Below, one piece after another: positions 26,853 through 34,964 of a DNA stretch of 64,000 nt. Position numbers and translations under genes: made by a program. Numbering within the stretch: position 1 is the stretch's first letter; the number at the start of each line of letters is the position of its first letter. The notes beneath the pieces were generated by a model. It was given only the letters and a program-made list of their open reading frames with translations, ran no database searches and was not told the origin of the DNA. Origin of the DNA: Streptomyces cirratus (lineage in GTDB: Bacteria > Actinomycetota > Actinomycetes > Streptomycetales > Streptomycetaceae); NCBI RefSeq assembly GCF_014650775.1, contig NZ_BMVP01000003.1, forward strand, positions 310,001-374,000. Reading direction: 5' to 3'.

Positions 26853-27893
26853 ATGTCCCCTTCCGGTTCCGGTGCCCGGCCGCCGACGATCGCCGACGTG
26901 GCCCGGGCCGCCTCGGTGTCACCGACGACCGTCTCCCACGCCCTGAACGGGATCGGGAAGGTCGACCCCCGCACCCGGGAGCGCATCAAGGCGATCGCCG
27001 CCGAACTCGGCTACCGGCCGAACCTGCGCGCGCAGCGCCTGCGCCGGGGCGAGGCCAAGGCCATCGCGCTGGCGTCGTCGATGCCGTTCGCCGTGGCCGG
27101 CGGGCCGTCACGGCTCGGCTTCTACATGGAGGTCGCCGCCGCGGCGGCGGAGCGGGCGCTCGTGCACGGCTACGCGCTCGTCCTGGTCCCGCCGGTCCGT
27201 ACGGGGTCCCCCTTGTACTCGGTCGACATCGACGGGGCCATCGTCGTGGAGCCCGACACGGAAGACGTCGCGGTGGCGCAGCTGCGCGAGCGCGGGCTGC
27301 CGTACGTGGCGCTGGGACGGCCGGTCTCCCCCGCCGAGGCCGCTCCGTACGTCGACCTGCGCGGGGCTGCGGTCGCGGAACTGCTGCTCGGGCACCTGCG
27401 GGAGCAAGGCGCGCGCCGGCCCGCGCTGATCGTCGGGGACGGGGCGCGGCACTCCGGTGTCGACGCCCGCGCCGTGTACGGGCTGGCGGCGGCGCGGCAC
27501 GGCTGGGAGCCGATGGTGGCGACCGCTCCCGAGGAGGGCGGGGAACAGGCCGGGTACGACGCCTGCGCGTCGCTGCTCGCCGCCCACCCGGGCATCGACG
27601 CCGTCTGCGCCCTGGTGGACACCTTCGCCGTCGGGGCGGTCCAGGCGATCGTGGACAGCGGCCGGCGGATCCCGCAGGACATCGCGGTCGTCACCCGCTA
27701 CGACGGCCTGCGGGCCCGGACCTGCGAGCCCCCGCTCACCGCGGTCGACCTGCACCTGGACCACGCCGCGTCCGAGGCGGTGGAGCTGCTGCTCGGCCGG
27801 CTGCGCGGGCGGGACACCCCGCCCGTCGCCACGGCCCCCGAACCGCGCCTGATCGCCCGGGCTTCGTCCCTGCGGGGCGCCCTCACGCCTTAG
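26853..27893 (+). CDS. LacI-family transcriptional repressor
   Basis: A 346-residue regulator. The N-terminal helix-turn-helix and hinge are typical: TIADVARAASVSPTTVSHALNG, then GYRPNLRAQRLR (about 12-65). The periplasmic-binding-protein-like effector domain follows (about 70-335, with AHPGIDAVCALVD). It converges on the TauE/amidohydrolase/permease operon, the stops overlapping by 4 bp, and is the most likely regulator of it. The inducer could be a nucleobase or its breakdown product, which is inference. The 16-bp palindrome at 31564-31579, with the central CpG typical of LacI operators, is the proposed site. Confidence 0.9.
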   Translation: MSPSGSGARPPTIADVARAASVSPTTVSHALNGIGKVDPRTRERIKAIAAELGYRPNLRAQRLRRGEAKAIALASSMPFAVAGGPSRLGFYMEVAAAAAERALVHGYALVLVPPVRTGSPLYSVDIDGAIVVEPDTEDVAVAQLRERGLPYVALGRPVSPAEAAPYVDLRGAAVAELLLGHLREQGARRPALIVGDGARHSGVDARAVYGLAAARHGWEPMVATAPEEGGEQAGYDACASLLAAHPGIDAVCALVDTFAVGAVQAIVDSGRRIPQDIAVVTRYDGLRARTCEPPLTAVDLHLDHAASEAVELLLGRLRGRDTPPVATAPEPRLIARASSLRGALTP

Positions 27894-28597
27894 CCGAGCA
27901 TGAGCACCACCCCGGAGACCAGGGCGAAGCCGAGGACGAACAGGCGCATCCGGCGGGCGTCCAGGCGGTGGTGCACCAGGCGGCTCAGCCCGGCCCCCAC
28001 CGCCAGGGCGGGCAGCAGCAGCAACGCCCGGACCAGTTGCCCCGGTTCGCCCTGGCCCGTCGCGAACAGCAGGGCGAGGGACGCCACTTCGCCGACCAGG
28101 AAGCACACGGCGATCGTGGCCCGCAGCTCCGCGGGCGGCCGGTGCTGGTAGACCAGCGCGAGCGGCGGGCCGCCCACGCCCGTCGCGGTTTCCGTGAGCC
28201 CCGTGACCAGCCCCGCGCCCAGGTACGCGCCCCGGCCGGGGGTGAAGGCGGGCGCGGCCAGGCTGACCAGCGCCGCCAGGACCGTGGCCGCCCCGACGAA
28301 GAGCCCGAGCCGGCCGTCGGGGATGGCCCACAGGAGGGCGAGGCCGAGGGGGGTGGCGGCGAGCCGCGCCCCGGTGATCCAGCCGGCGCCGCGCAGGTCC
28401 AGGCTGTCCCGCTCGCGCCAGGCCACGTAGGCGTTGAGCGGGATCATCGACGCGAGGACGAAGACGGGCAGCAGCGCCGGGTCCAGCAGCCCCGCCACCG
28501 GGGCGACGATCAGCGCGAAGCCGAGGCCACTGGTCCCCTGCACGAACGCGGCCACCGCCACCGTCACGGCGAGCAGGGCGAGGGTCTGCGAGGTCAC
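27890..28597 (-). CDS. TauE/SafE-family membrane permease
   Basis: A 235-residue integral membrane protein with about seven to eight helices and the TauE/SafE features: a GTSGLGFALIVAP segment in the first hairpin and a matching GLTETATGVGGPPLALVY in the second half (about 130-147). Members export or import sulfonates, sulfite and other organic anions. The GTG start at 28597 overlaps the amidohydrolase stop, so it is co-translated as the last gene of the permease/amidohydrolase operon. It may move a product or co-substrate of that catabolic route. Confidence 0.82.
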   Translation of the reverse strand: MTSQTLALLAVTVAVAAFVQGTSGLGFALIVAPVAGLLDPALLPVFVLASMIPLNAYVAWRERDSLDLRGAGWITGARLAATPLGLALLWAIPDGRLGLFVGAATVLAALVSLAAPAFTPGRGAYLGAGLVTGLTETATGVGGPPLALVYQHRPPAELRATIAVCFLVGEVASLALLFATGQGEPGQLVRALLLLPALAVGAGLSRLVHHRLDARRMRLFVLGFALVSGVVLMLG

Positions 28598-30000
28598 CGG
28601 GCCACGCTCCGTCCGCGGTGGCGGCCGGCGCGGGCGGCGGTGGAGGTGGGGTGGGTCCGGGTGACGGCGGCCCGCTCCAGCACGGAGCGCGAGAGTTCCA
28701 CCGCCTGCCGTACCAGCGCCGGGCCGTCCCAGTCGGTGGGCCAGCCCCGCCACAGCCGGAGGCGGCCGCCGACGAACACGGCGCTGATCTGGTCGCGGTT
28801 GCCGCGCCGCACCAGTTCCCACGGCAGGTCCCAGCTCAGCCGCATCTCGGGGGTCGATATGTCGATGAGCAGGAAGTCGGCGGCGGCCCCTTCGGTGACG
28901 GTTCCGGTGAAGGAACCGAGGCCGAGCGCGTCGGCGCCGCCGCGGGCGCCGTGCTCCAGCCAGGTCCAGCCCGCTCCGCAGGAGGAGTCGCCGGAGGCGA
29001 GTCCGTAGGCGAGGCGCTGGGCGGACTCCGCGGCGTCGGCGAGCCGGAAGGCGTCACCGCGGGTGCCGTCGGTGCCGAGCCCGAAGCGGATGCCGCGCTC
29101 CGCCATGAGCGCCGCGGGGGCGACGGCGTTGCCCTTCCAGGCGCTGGCGACCGGGTTGTAGCTGACGGCGGCGCCGCTGTCGGCGAGCAGGGTGAGTTCC
29201 GCCGGGGTGAGGAGGGTGGCGTGTGCGGCCACCAGCTGGGGTCCGAGCGCGCCCACGTGGTGCAGGTGCTCCAGGGGGCGCAGGCCGTGCCGGACGAGGG
29301 AGCGTTCGACGGCGACGAGGTGCTCGTTGACGTGGATCTGTACGACGGCTCCCGCTTCGGCGGCCAGGCAGGCGCTCTCCCGCAGCGTGCGGGCGGTCGC
29401 GGCCTCGGGGATGGAGACGGCGAGGGACGGGTGGATCAGGTCGTCGGTGTCGTAGCGGGCCAGGTGCTTGTGCGCCTGGGCCATGACGTCCGCGGAGTCC
29501 TCGCCGGGGGCGTCGTTGCACAGCAGTCCCAGTACGCAGCGGATTCCGGCGTCGCGCGCGGCGGCGGCGACGACGTCGGCCTCGACGGCGGCCCGGGTGC
29601 CCGCGTCCGCGACGGTGGTGAACCCGCCGCGCAGGGACTCCAGCGCGGCCAGCTTCGCCGCAACGTACGCGGACTCCTCGTCCAGCGCGCCCTCCAGGGG
29701 CGCCCACACCCGGCGGAATATCTCGGAGGGCTCACCGAACGCCAGGGCCGCGCCGAAGCTCTGGGTGAGGTGGTGGTGGGTGTCTACGAAGCCCGGCATC
29801 AGCGCGTGCCCGGGCAGCCGCACGGGCGTCAACCGGGGGTGCAGGCGCTCCAGTTCCGCTGCGGGGCCGATGGCGCCGAAGGATCCGTCGGCCACGACGA
29901 CGGCGTGCGATTCGAGCGGCCCGTCGGGGGTGAGGACCACGTCGGGCACGAGCAGCCGGGGGCCGGTGCCGCAGAGGTGGTCGGGGGACACGTCGTTCAT
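28594..30000 (-). CDS. Amidohydrolase (TRZ/ATZ, cytosine/guanine deaminase-like)
   Basis: A 468-residue metal-dependent hydrolase of the AtzA/TrzA/guanine-deaminase group. Metal-site segments are GFVDTHHHLTQSFG (about 70-83, the HxH), VQIHVNEH (about 221-228), HATLL (about 253-257) and GLGTDGTRGD (about 303-312). Such enzymes deaminate or open purines, pyrimidines and triazines, or remove amino groups from related rings. It lies between a nucleobase permease (23 bp upstream) and the TauE permease, which suggests uptake and hydrolysis of a nucleobase-like compound. The exact substrate is unknown. Confidence 0.85.
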   Translation of the reverse strand: MNDVSPDHLCGTGPRLLVPDVVLTPDGPLESHAVVVADGSFGAIGPAAELERLHPRLTPVRLPGHALMPGFVDTHHHLTQSFGAALAFGEPSEIFRRVWAPLEGALDEESAYVAAKLAALESLRGGFTTVADAGTRAAVEADVVAAAARDAGIRCVLGLLCNDAPGEDSADVMAQAHKHLARYDTDDLIHPSLAVSIPEAATARTLRESACLAAEAGAVVQIHVNEHLVAVERSLVRHGLRPLEHLHHVGALGPQLVAAHATLLTPAELTLLADSGAAVSYNPVASAWKGNAVAPAALMAERGIRFGLGTDGTRGDAFRLADAAESAQRLAYGLASGDSSCGAGWTWLEHGARGGADALGLGSFTGTVTEGAAADFLLIDISTPEMRLSWDLPWELVRRGNRDQISAVFVGGRLRLWRGWPTDWDGPALVRQAVELSRSVLERAAVTRTHPTSTAARAGRHRGRSVAR

Positions 30001-30023
30001 GGATCTCTTTCCGGTGAGGGGGA

Positions 30024-31493
30024 TCAGGCGTGCGGCGCGGGCTCGGAGGCCGCCTCGGCCGGGGCGCGGCGCAGTCGCGGGTGGTGGAAGAGGACGTTGA
30101 GGAGGGCTGCGGTGAACGCCCCGACGGCGACGCCGCTTTCGAGGAGGATCCGCGGGCCCGGCGGCAGGCTCCCGTACACGCCCGGGATCAGGATGGGCAG
30201 CAGTCCGAGGGCGAGGGACACGGCGCAGATGAAGGTGTTGGTGTGCCGGTCGAGTTCGGCGCGGCTGAGCATCTGGATGCCGAGCACCGTGATGACGGCG
30301 AAGACGACCATGGCGGTGCCGCCGACGACCGCTGCGGGCACCACGCTGATGGCGCGGGTCACGGGAGCGAGGAACCCGATGCAGATGAGCACCACGCCGG
30401 CGGCGGCGGTGACGAAGCGGCTGCGGACGCCGGTGACCCGCACGATGCCGATGTTCTCGCCGCTCGTCACCATCAGCGGCAGTCCGAAGAATCCGCCGAG
30501 GAGGGAGACGACCGCGTCGCCGCGGATGGTTTTGGGTACGTCGGTGCGGCGGTCGATGGTCTTGCCGACCGCCTCCGCGTTGATGACGGTCTGGCCGGTG
30601 GCTTCCGCCATGGAGGCGAGGCTGTAGAGCATCAGCGGGAGCGCGGCGACCAGGTTGAACTGCGGTGAGCCGAACGGCAGCAGCTCGGGGGCGCCCAGCA
30701 GCGGGCCGTGGAGGGCCGGGCCGAAGTGGGCGGCTCCGAGGGCCAGCGCGAGGACGGTACCGGCGATCAGGCCGAGCATGACGGCGAGCTGGCGCAGGAC
30801 GCCGGTGAACAGCCGGTAGAAGGCGATGGTGAAGCCGATGGTGGCCAGGCCCAGCAGGAGGTGGGTGGGGTCGGCGAAGCCCGGCTCGCCGGGCCTGCCG
30901 GTGACCAGGACCGCGCCGACCTTCACCAGGTTCACCCCGACGATGACGATCATCGTTCCGATGACGAGCGAGGGGAAGAAGGCGAGGAGCCGGGAGAAGA
31001 CGGGCAGCACGACGAAGTAGAAGGCGGCCGTGAGGATCACGGCGCCGGTGGCGGTGCGCAGGCCGTGCTGCCGGGCGATGGCGAGGAACAGGATGAGCGG
31101 GGCGCCGCCGGGGAGCATGACGAACGGCAGCCGGGGCCCGATCTTCCAGGGGCCGAGGGACTGGACCAGCGAGCCGATCCCGGACAGGACGAAGGCGGCG
31201 GAGAGCAGCTTGACCGTCAGCCGGGAGTCGAGCCCCAGCGTCGCGGCCATCAGGAAGATCGCCGAGATGGGGGTCGCGGCCATCACCAGCACGTGCTGGA
31301 TGCCGAACAGCAGGATCCTGCCCAGCGGGCGGGCCTGGTCGACGGGGTGCGGCTGGTCCTCGGGGTGGAGCTCGTCCTCGGGCCGGGTTCCCGGGTCGGA
31401 CTGGGCCATCAGGTCGGACTGGGCTTCCAGGTCGGGCTGGGTTTGAGGCTGCGGTGGTGCGGGACGACGGTTCGCGATGCGGAAACCGGGCAC
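30024..31493 (-). CDS. Xanthine/uracil (NCS2-family) permease
   Basis: A membrane protein of about 489 residues with 12-14 helices. The NCS2 features are visible: FGIQHVLVM in helix 1, the NPQFNLVA-like GSPQFNLVAALP segment, and the family signature EATGQTVIN followed by GDAVVSLLGGFFGLP and TSGENIGIVRVTGVRSR (written in part). These carriers bring purines or pyrimidines in with protons. The frame is open to ATG 31604, but GTG 31493 is preferred because ACGGAG lies 7 nt upstream and the promoter and palindrome would otherwise be inside the gene. The hydrophilic N-terminal tail contains a three-times-repeated hexapeptide. Confidence 0.88.
   Translation of the reverse strand: MPGFRIANRRPAPPQPQTQPDLEAQSDLMAQSDPGTRPEDELHPEDQPHPVDQARPLGRILLFGIQHVLVMAATPISAIFLMAATLGLDSRLTVKLLSAAFVLSGIGSLVQSLGPWKIGPRLPFVMLPGGAPLILFLAIARQHGLRTATGAVILTAAFYFVVLPVFSRLLAFFPSLVIGTMIVIVGVNLVKVGAVLVTGRPGEPGFADPTHLLLGLATIGFTIAFYRLFTGVLRQLAVMLGLIAGTVLALALGAAHFGPALHGPLLGAPELLPFGSPQFNLVAALPLMLYSLASMAEATGQTVINAEAVGKTIDRRTDVPKTIRGDAVVSLLGGFFGLPLMVTSGENIGIVRVTGVRSRFVTAAAGVVLICIGFLAPVTRAISVVPAAVVGGTAMVVFAVITVLGIQMLSRAELDRHTNTFICAVSLALGLLPILIPGVYGSLPPGPRILLESGVAVGAFTAALLNVLFHHPRLRRAPAEAASEPAPHA
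31394..31447. repeat. Three imperfect 18-bp tandem repeats in the permease N terminus
   Basis: Units at 31394-31411, 31412-31429 and 31430-31447 share the core GGTCGGACTGGGC. Because 18 is a multiple of 3, they encode related hexapeptides (QPDLEA, QSDLMA, QSDPGT) in the cytoplasmic tail and keep the frame whatever the copy number. Confidence 0.8.
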
Positions 31494-31563
31494 GTTCGAG
31501 CTCCGTTCGGCTCGTTCCGGATAGGGCTGGTCCCACGGCCCGGGACGGGGGTCGCGATGACAA

Positions 31564-31579
31564 GCCAAATCGATTTGGC
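31564..31579. promoter_or_regulatory. Perfect 16-bp palindrome, candidate LacI-family operator
   Basis: GCCAAATCGATTTGGC is a perfect palindrome with a central CpG, the form of LacI/GalR-type operators. It starts 4 bp downstream of the proposed -10 box of the permease operon, so it covers the likely transcription start, where a bound repressor would block RNA polymerase. Confidence 0.7.
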
Positions 31580-31583
31580 CGCC

Positions 31584-31612
31584 AGTATGTGAGGGTGCTT
31601 CCACCGCGTCAA
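31584..31612 (-). promoter_or_regulatory. Promoter of the permease operon
   Basis: On the minus strand TTGACG (31612-31607) and CATACT (31589-31584) are separated by exactly 17 bp, a good match to a housekeeping sigma-70/HrdB promoter. Transcription would start near 31577, inside the palindrome, leaving a leader of about 85 nt before GTG 31493. Confidence 0.65.
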
Positions 31613-31654
31613 GAGAGCTGGACGAGCCGCTTCGAGCGCCGTCCGGTTATGAAA

Positions 31655-31687
31655 ACTCCCCCTCCCCCACGAGGGGGTTGGGGGAGT
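31655..31687 (-). terminator. Rho-independent terminator after the small membrane-protein gene
   Basis: A long stem (ACTCCCCC and CCCCC arms pairing across an ACGA loop with one bulge) runs 31655-31687. On the minus strand it is followed by TTTTC, giving a true U-tract, unusual in this genome. It lies 18 bp beyond the stop at 31706 and insulates the permease promoter. Confidence 0.8.
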
Positions 31688-31705
31688 AGGGTGCCCCGGT
31701 GCGGG

Positions 31706-31885
31706 TCACTGCGGGGTGTGGAAGCGGCCCGCGCCGCGCTGCTGGGGAACGGTATTCAGCCGGTGCGCGCCGGAACGTCGGCGGCCGGGAAAGGGGTTGC
31801 GCCGCGAGGGAGCCGAAGGGGCCACGACCAGGAGGACGATGAGGGCGAGGACCGCGACGAGGATGAGCCCGGCAACGAGGTTCAT
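31706..31885 (-). CDS. Small single-pass membrane protein
   Basis: A 59-residue protein: one N-terminal hydrophobic helix (NLVAGLILVAVLALIVLLVV, about 2-21) followed by a very basic tail with SRRNPFPGRRR. It resembles the small DUF6479-type membrane proteins common in Streptomyces, of unknown function, but I am not certain of the family. The ATG at 31885 is preferred over 31921 because GGAAGG lies 7 nt before it and the helix then starts at once. A sigma-B-like promoter may lie at 31944-31968 and a clear terminator follows the gene, so it forms its own short transcript. Confidence 0.6.
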   Translation of the reverse strand: MNLVAGLILVAVLALIVLLVVAPSAPSRRNPFPGRRRSGAHRLNTVPQQRGAGRFHTPQ

Positions 31886-31943
31886 GTTCACGCCTTCCGT
31901 CGGATGCTGACGGTCTTTCACTGCTTTCCTGTCACTACATCCT

Positions 31944-31968
31944 GTAACCGAAAATCACGGCGGTAAAC
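31944..31968 (-). promoter_or_regulatory. Possible sigma-B-type promoter
   Basis: On the minus strand GTTT (31968-31965), 15 bp, then GGTTAC (31949-31944). The published Streptomyces sigma-B consensus is GNNT-N14-16-GGGTAY, so there is one mismatch in the -10. It lies about 60 bp upstream of the small membrane-protein gene. Confidence 0.35.
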
Positions 31969-32028
31969 ACAACGGGTGAGTGCGCCGGGTAACGCCTGCG
32001 CAAAAAGCGGCAGTTGTGACCTTGCGCG

Positions 32029-33276
32029 TCACGTTCCGAAGAGCGCCAGGGAGCCCCACAGCGCGAGGGTGGCGGCGACCAGGGCGGCGGGGACGGTGAG
32101 CAGGCCGAGGCGGGTGAACTGCCCCAGGCTGACCCGGTGGTCGTGCCCGTGCGCGATCCGCCGCCACAGCAGGGTGGCGAGCGACCCGGCGTAGGTCAGG
32201 TTGGGGCCGATGTTCACCCCGAGGAGTACGGCCAGCACCGCGCCCGGGCCGACGGGTGCGGCCAGCGGGACCAGGGCCAGGACGGCCGGCAGGTTGTTGA
32301 TCAGGTTGGCCAGCACCGCGGCGAGCGCGGCGGTGCCGAGCAGGGCGGGCAGCCCCGTACCGCCGGGCAGGACGTGGCCCAGGGCGTCGCCGAGCCCGTG
32401 GTCGACGACGGCGCGGACCACGATGCCGAGGGCGAGCACGAAGGCCAGGAAGGAAGGGGCCGCGGAGCGCAGAACGGCGCCGGGCGTGGTGCGACGGCGC
32501 GCGAGTGCCCGGACGCCCATCACCAGCGCCCCGGCCGCCGCGGCCCAGGCCGGGTCGATGCCGACGGCCGAGGCCACGGCGAAACCGGCGAGGGTGGCGG
32601 CGACGGTCACCAGCGCGAACCGCGGGAAGCCGGCCTGCTCCGCCGCCTCGGGCCGCTCCGCGGGTGCGTTCAGGTCGGTGGCGAAGAAGCGGCGGAAGAC
32701 CACGTACTCGACGCCGATCGCGGCCAGCCACGGCAGCGCCATCAGCAGCGCGAAGCGCGTGAAGGTGAGGCCGCTGGCGGTGTAGGCCAGGAGGTTGGTC
32801 AGGTTCGACACCGGCAGGAGCAGCGAAGCCGAGTTGGACAGGTGGGCGGCGGCGTACACGTGCGGCGTGGGGCGCGCCCCCATCCGAGCGGCCGTCGCGA
32901 ACACCACGGGCGTCAGCAGCACCACGGTGGCGTCGAGGCTCAGCGCCGCGGTGATCAGCGAGGCGAGGACGAAGACGGCGCCGAGCAGCCGGCGCGGGCG
33001 GCCCGCCGCCCAGCCTCCCATCCAGGTGCCGCAGGCGTGGAAGAGTCCGTCGTCGTCGCAGAGTTTGGCGAGGACGAGGACGGCGGCGAGGAAGCCGATC
33101 ACCGGCCCCAGCCGCTCCGCTTCCGCGCGCAAGTGGTCCAGGGTGATCCCGCCGGTCGCGACGACCACCCCGGCGGCCGGTACGGCGAAGACCGCCTCGG
33201 ACCGGCCGAACGGACGGACGACGGCGCACACGAGGACGACGACCAGGGCAATGACGGAGATGAGCTCGACGGGCAT
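32029..33276 (-). CDS. ArsB/SLC13-like (ion transporter superfamily) membrane protein
   Basis: A 415-residue transporter with about 11 membrane helices. The pattern GPVIGFLAAVLVLAKLCDDDG, SLDATVVLLTPVVF, SNSASLLLPVSNLTNLLAY and, in the second half, ANLINNLPAVLAL...GVNIGPNLTYAGS (described in part) is the two-fold repeat of ArsB/NhaD-type carriers, each half with a hairpin holding conserved Asn and Pro. The ArsB/YbiR/CitM group moves arsenite, citrate or other anions. No arsR, arsC or arsenic gene is near, so the substrate is open. It stands alone with ATG 33276. Confidence 0.82.
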   Translation of the reverse strand: MPVELISVIALVVVLVCAVVRPFGRSEAVFAVPAAGVVVATGGITLDHLRAEAERLGPVIGFLAAVLVLAKLCDDDGLFHACGTWMGGWAAGRPRRLLGAVFVLASLITAALSLDATVVLLTPVVFATAARMGARPTPHVYAAAHLSNSASLLLPVSNLTNLLAYTASGLTFTRFALLMALPWLAAIGVEYVVFRRFFATDLNAPAERPEAAEQAGFPRFALVTVAATLAGFAVASAVGIDPAWAAAAGALVMGVRALARRRTTPGAVLRSAAPSFLAFVLALGIVVRAVVDHGLGDALGHVLPGGTGLPALLGTAALAAVLANLINNLPAVLALVPLAAPVGPGAVLAVLLGVNIGPNLTYAGSLATLLWRRIAHGHDHRVSLGQFTRLGLLTVPAALVAATLALWGSLALFGT

Positions 33277-33349
33277 GCTTCGATCATCGCGGAGCGCCGG
33301 ACGGGGGCGACGGCCGCCACCCCCGGGTTCCTCGGACGTCCGCCGGCCG

Positions 33350-33802
33350 TCAGGCGGCGCTGCGGGCGGGCTGCGGGGTGAGCAGCTGGGCCTGGCCGAA
33401 GAGCAGGGCCCAGCCGTCGGGGAGGCCGGAGAGGATGCGGGCGAGGAGGTCGGGCCCGGCCAGGGCGGCGACGGCGGTGAGGACCGCGCCGGCTTCCCAG
33501 CGCGCGGTGGCGGGCGTACCGCCGGCCGCGCCCGCGAGGTCCTTGACGAAGGCCCAGCCGGTGAGCGGCCGGGAGTCCGGGACCTGAGCGGTGAAGGTGA
33601 GTGCGGCTTCCACGGGCAGGCGGGCGGCCAGGCCCACCCGCTCGTCGCCCGTGATCTGGCGGCCGAGCGCGGACATGACGCGGCGGACGGCCTCCTCGGC
33701 CCGCTCTCTGGTCGGGTACGCGCCTTCGTAGCGCACCCTCTCCACCATTTGGTCGTAGGTCGTCTCCGGCACCTGCCGGAGCTGTTCGGGCCGGTGGAAC
33801 AT
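33350..33802 (-). CDS. DUF2267-family protein (first copy)
   Basis: A 150-residue soluble protein. The pattern YDQMVERVRYEGAYPTRERAEEAVRRVMSALGRQITGDE (given partly here) with AARLP is the helical DUF2267 repeat, and a second, diverged copy follows with DLLARILSGLPDGWALLFG. Function unknown; these genes often sit among stress proteins. A very similar gene follows upstream at 33866-34261, so the pair is probably an old duplication. Start at ATG 33802. Confidence 0.75.
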   Translation of the reverse strand: MFHRPEQLRQVPETTYDQMVERVRYEGAYPTRERAEEAVRRVMSALGRQITGDERVGLAARLPVEAALTFTAQVPDSRPLTGWAFVKDLAGAAGGTPATARWEAGAVLTAVAALAGPDLLARILSGLPDGWALLFGQAQLLTPQPARSAA

Positions 33803-33865
33803 GGGTGCTGTGCGCCTTTCTGATCGATGGGTCGGGGGGGGGTGGCGGCGGAGCCGGGGAACGGT

Positions 33866-34261
33866 TCAGACGGGCTGGGGGCGCCCGAAGAGCAGGTCGT
33901 AGCCGGGGGGCAGCTGGAGCAGGAGCCGACGGGTGAGGTCCTGGCCGGCCGCGTCGGCGGCGACGCTGAGCACGGCGCCGACGTCCCAGGCCGCCGTCGC
34001 CTGCGAGGCGCCCTCGATCCACGCCGCCGTCGCGCGTACGAAGCGCTCCGGCGCGAGCGGCTCCACCGCCTGGAGGGGGTTGAGGAGGATCAGGGCGTAC
34101 GTCTCGGGCAGACGGGCCGCCAGTTCGGCCCGCTCCGTGCCGACGATGTGGGCGCCGAGCAGGGCCAGGACGACCCGGGCGGCGCGGTCGGCTTCCTCAG
34201 GGGTGTCGTATTCGCCGCGTTCCTGGACCTGGTCGAGGAACGCCTCCCAACGCAAGGCCAT
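33866..34261 (-). CDS. DUF2267-family protein (second copy)
   Basis: A 131-residue protein starting FLDQVQERGEYDTPEEADRAARVVLALLG and ending LLLQLPPGYDLLFGRPQPV, with the same layout as its neighbour at 33350-33802 (AARLPE, DVGAVLSVAADAAGQDL). The frame is open much further, but ATG 34261 gives the family length and has GAGGAGG upstream. It lies between its paralogue and hsp18 and may be co-transcribed with the heat-shock gene. No function can be assigned. Confidence 0.75.
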   Translation of the reverse strand: MALRWEAFLDQVQERGEYDTPEEADRAARVVLALLGAHIVGTERAELAARLPETYALILLNPLQAVEPLAPERFVRATAAWIEGASQATAAWDVGAVLSVAADAAGQDLTRRLLLQLPPGYDLLFGRPQPV

Positions 34262-34386
34262 GGGACCTGTCCTCCTCGGTGCTCGCAGAGCGTTCACGGG
34301 GGCGCGGTCACGGGGGCGCGGAGGACGGGACTGCCGGGGGGAGTGGAGCGGCCCGTCCTCCGCCGCCTGGGTGGCCGACGGGCCGG

Positions 34387-34824
34387 TCAGCCGGAGATCT
34401 CCTTGCGGCCGCCGTCGGTGGCACTGATGGTGATCTTGCGCGGCTTCGCGCGTTCGGCGATCGGGATGCGCAGGGTCAGTACACCCGCGTCGTAGTCGGC
34501 CTTGATGTTCTCGGTGTCCAGGGTGTCGGCGAGCATGACCTGCCGGGAGAACACACCGAGCGGCCGCTCGGAGAGTTCCATCTGCACGTCCTCGCCCTTG
34601 ACCGTCGGCCGGCGCTCGGCCCTGACGGTCAGCATGTTCCGCTCGACGTCGATGTCGATCGCGTCCGCGGAGACGCCCGGGACGTCGAAGGCGATCACGT
34701 ACTGGTCGCCCTCTCGGTAGGCGTCCATCGGCATCACGGACGGCTTCGACCAGGTGCCGGCCGTGCCCACCAGCTGCTGGGTGAGCCGGTCGAGCTCGCG
34801 GAACGGGTCGGTGCGCATCAACAT
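34387..34824 (-). CDS. hsp18: Small heat-shock protein Hsp18 (Hsp20 family)
   Basis: A 145-residue alpha-crystallin-type chaperone, the length of Streptomyces HSP18. It has an N-terminal arm (DPFRELDRLTQQL), the alpha-crystallin domain (about 38-128, with DVPGVSADAIDIDV and the GVLTLRIPI signature) and the short C-terminal tail. It holds unfolding proteins in large oligomers during heat stress. Upstream lie two inverted repeats of the TGTCATC-N5-GATGACA form that RheA binds, and the divergent gene is a RheA-like protein, so regulation by temperature-sensitive repression is expected, as in S. albus. ATG 34824 follows TGGAGGTG. Confidence 0.9.
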   Translation of the reverse strand: MLMRTDPFRELDRLTQQLVGTAGTWSKPSVMPMDAYREGDQYVIAFDVPGVSADAIDIDVERNMLTVRAERRPTVKGEDVQMELSERPLGVFSRQVMLADTLDTENIKADYDAGVLTLRIPIAERAKPRKITISATDGGRKEISG

Positions 34825-34891
34825 CGCGAAACACCTCCAGTCGGTTCAGGCAGGAACTGCCAATGCGCTTCAACGTGCTTCCGTTGTAGCA

Positions 34892-34910
34892 TGTCATCCA
34901 GACGATGACA
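34892..34910. promoter_or_regulatory. RheA-type operator 1
   Basis: TGTCATC-CAGAC-GATGACA, an exact match to the inverted repeat TGTCATC-N5-GATGACA described for the S. albus RheA repressor. It lies between hsp18 and the rheA-like gene. Confidence 0.85.
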
Positions 34911-34917
34911 AGCGAGA

Positions 34918-34936
34918 CGTCATCTGGAGGATGACG
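34918..34936. promoter_or_regulatory. RheA-type operator 2
   Basis: CGTCATC-TGGAG-GATGACG, the same inverted repeat with the outer base pair changed, centred 26 bp from operator 1. It is closer to the rheA-like gene and probably serves autoregulation. Confidence 0.8.
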
Positions 34937-34964
34937 CAACGACGAGATCCACGGAGAGTGCCCC

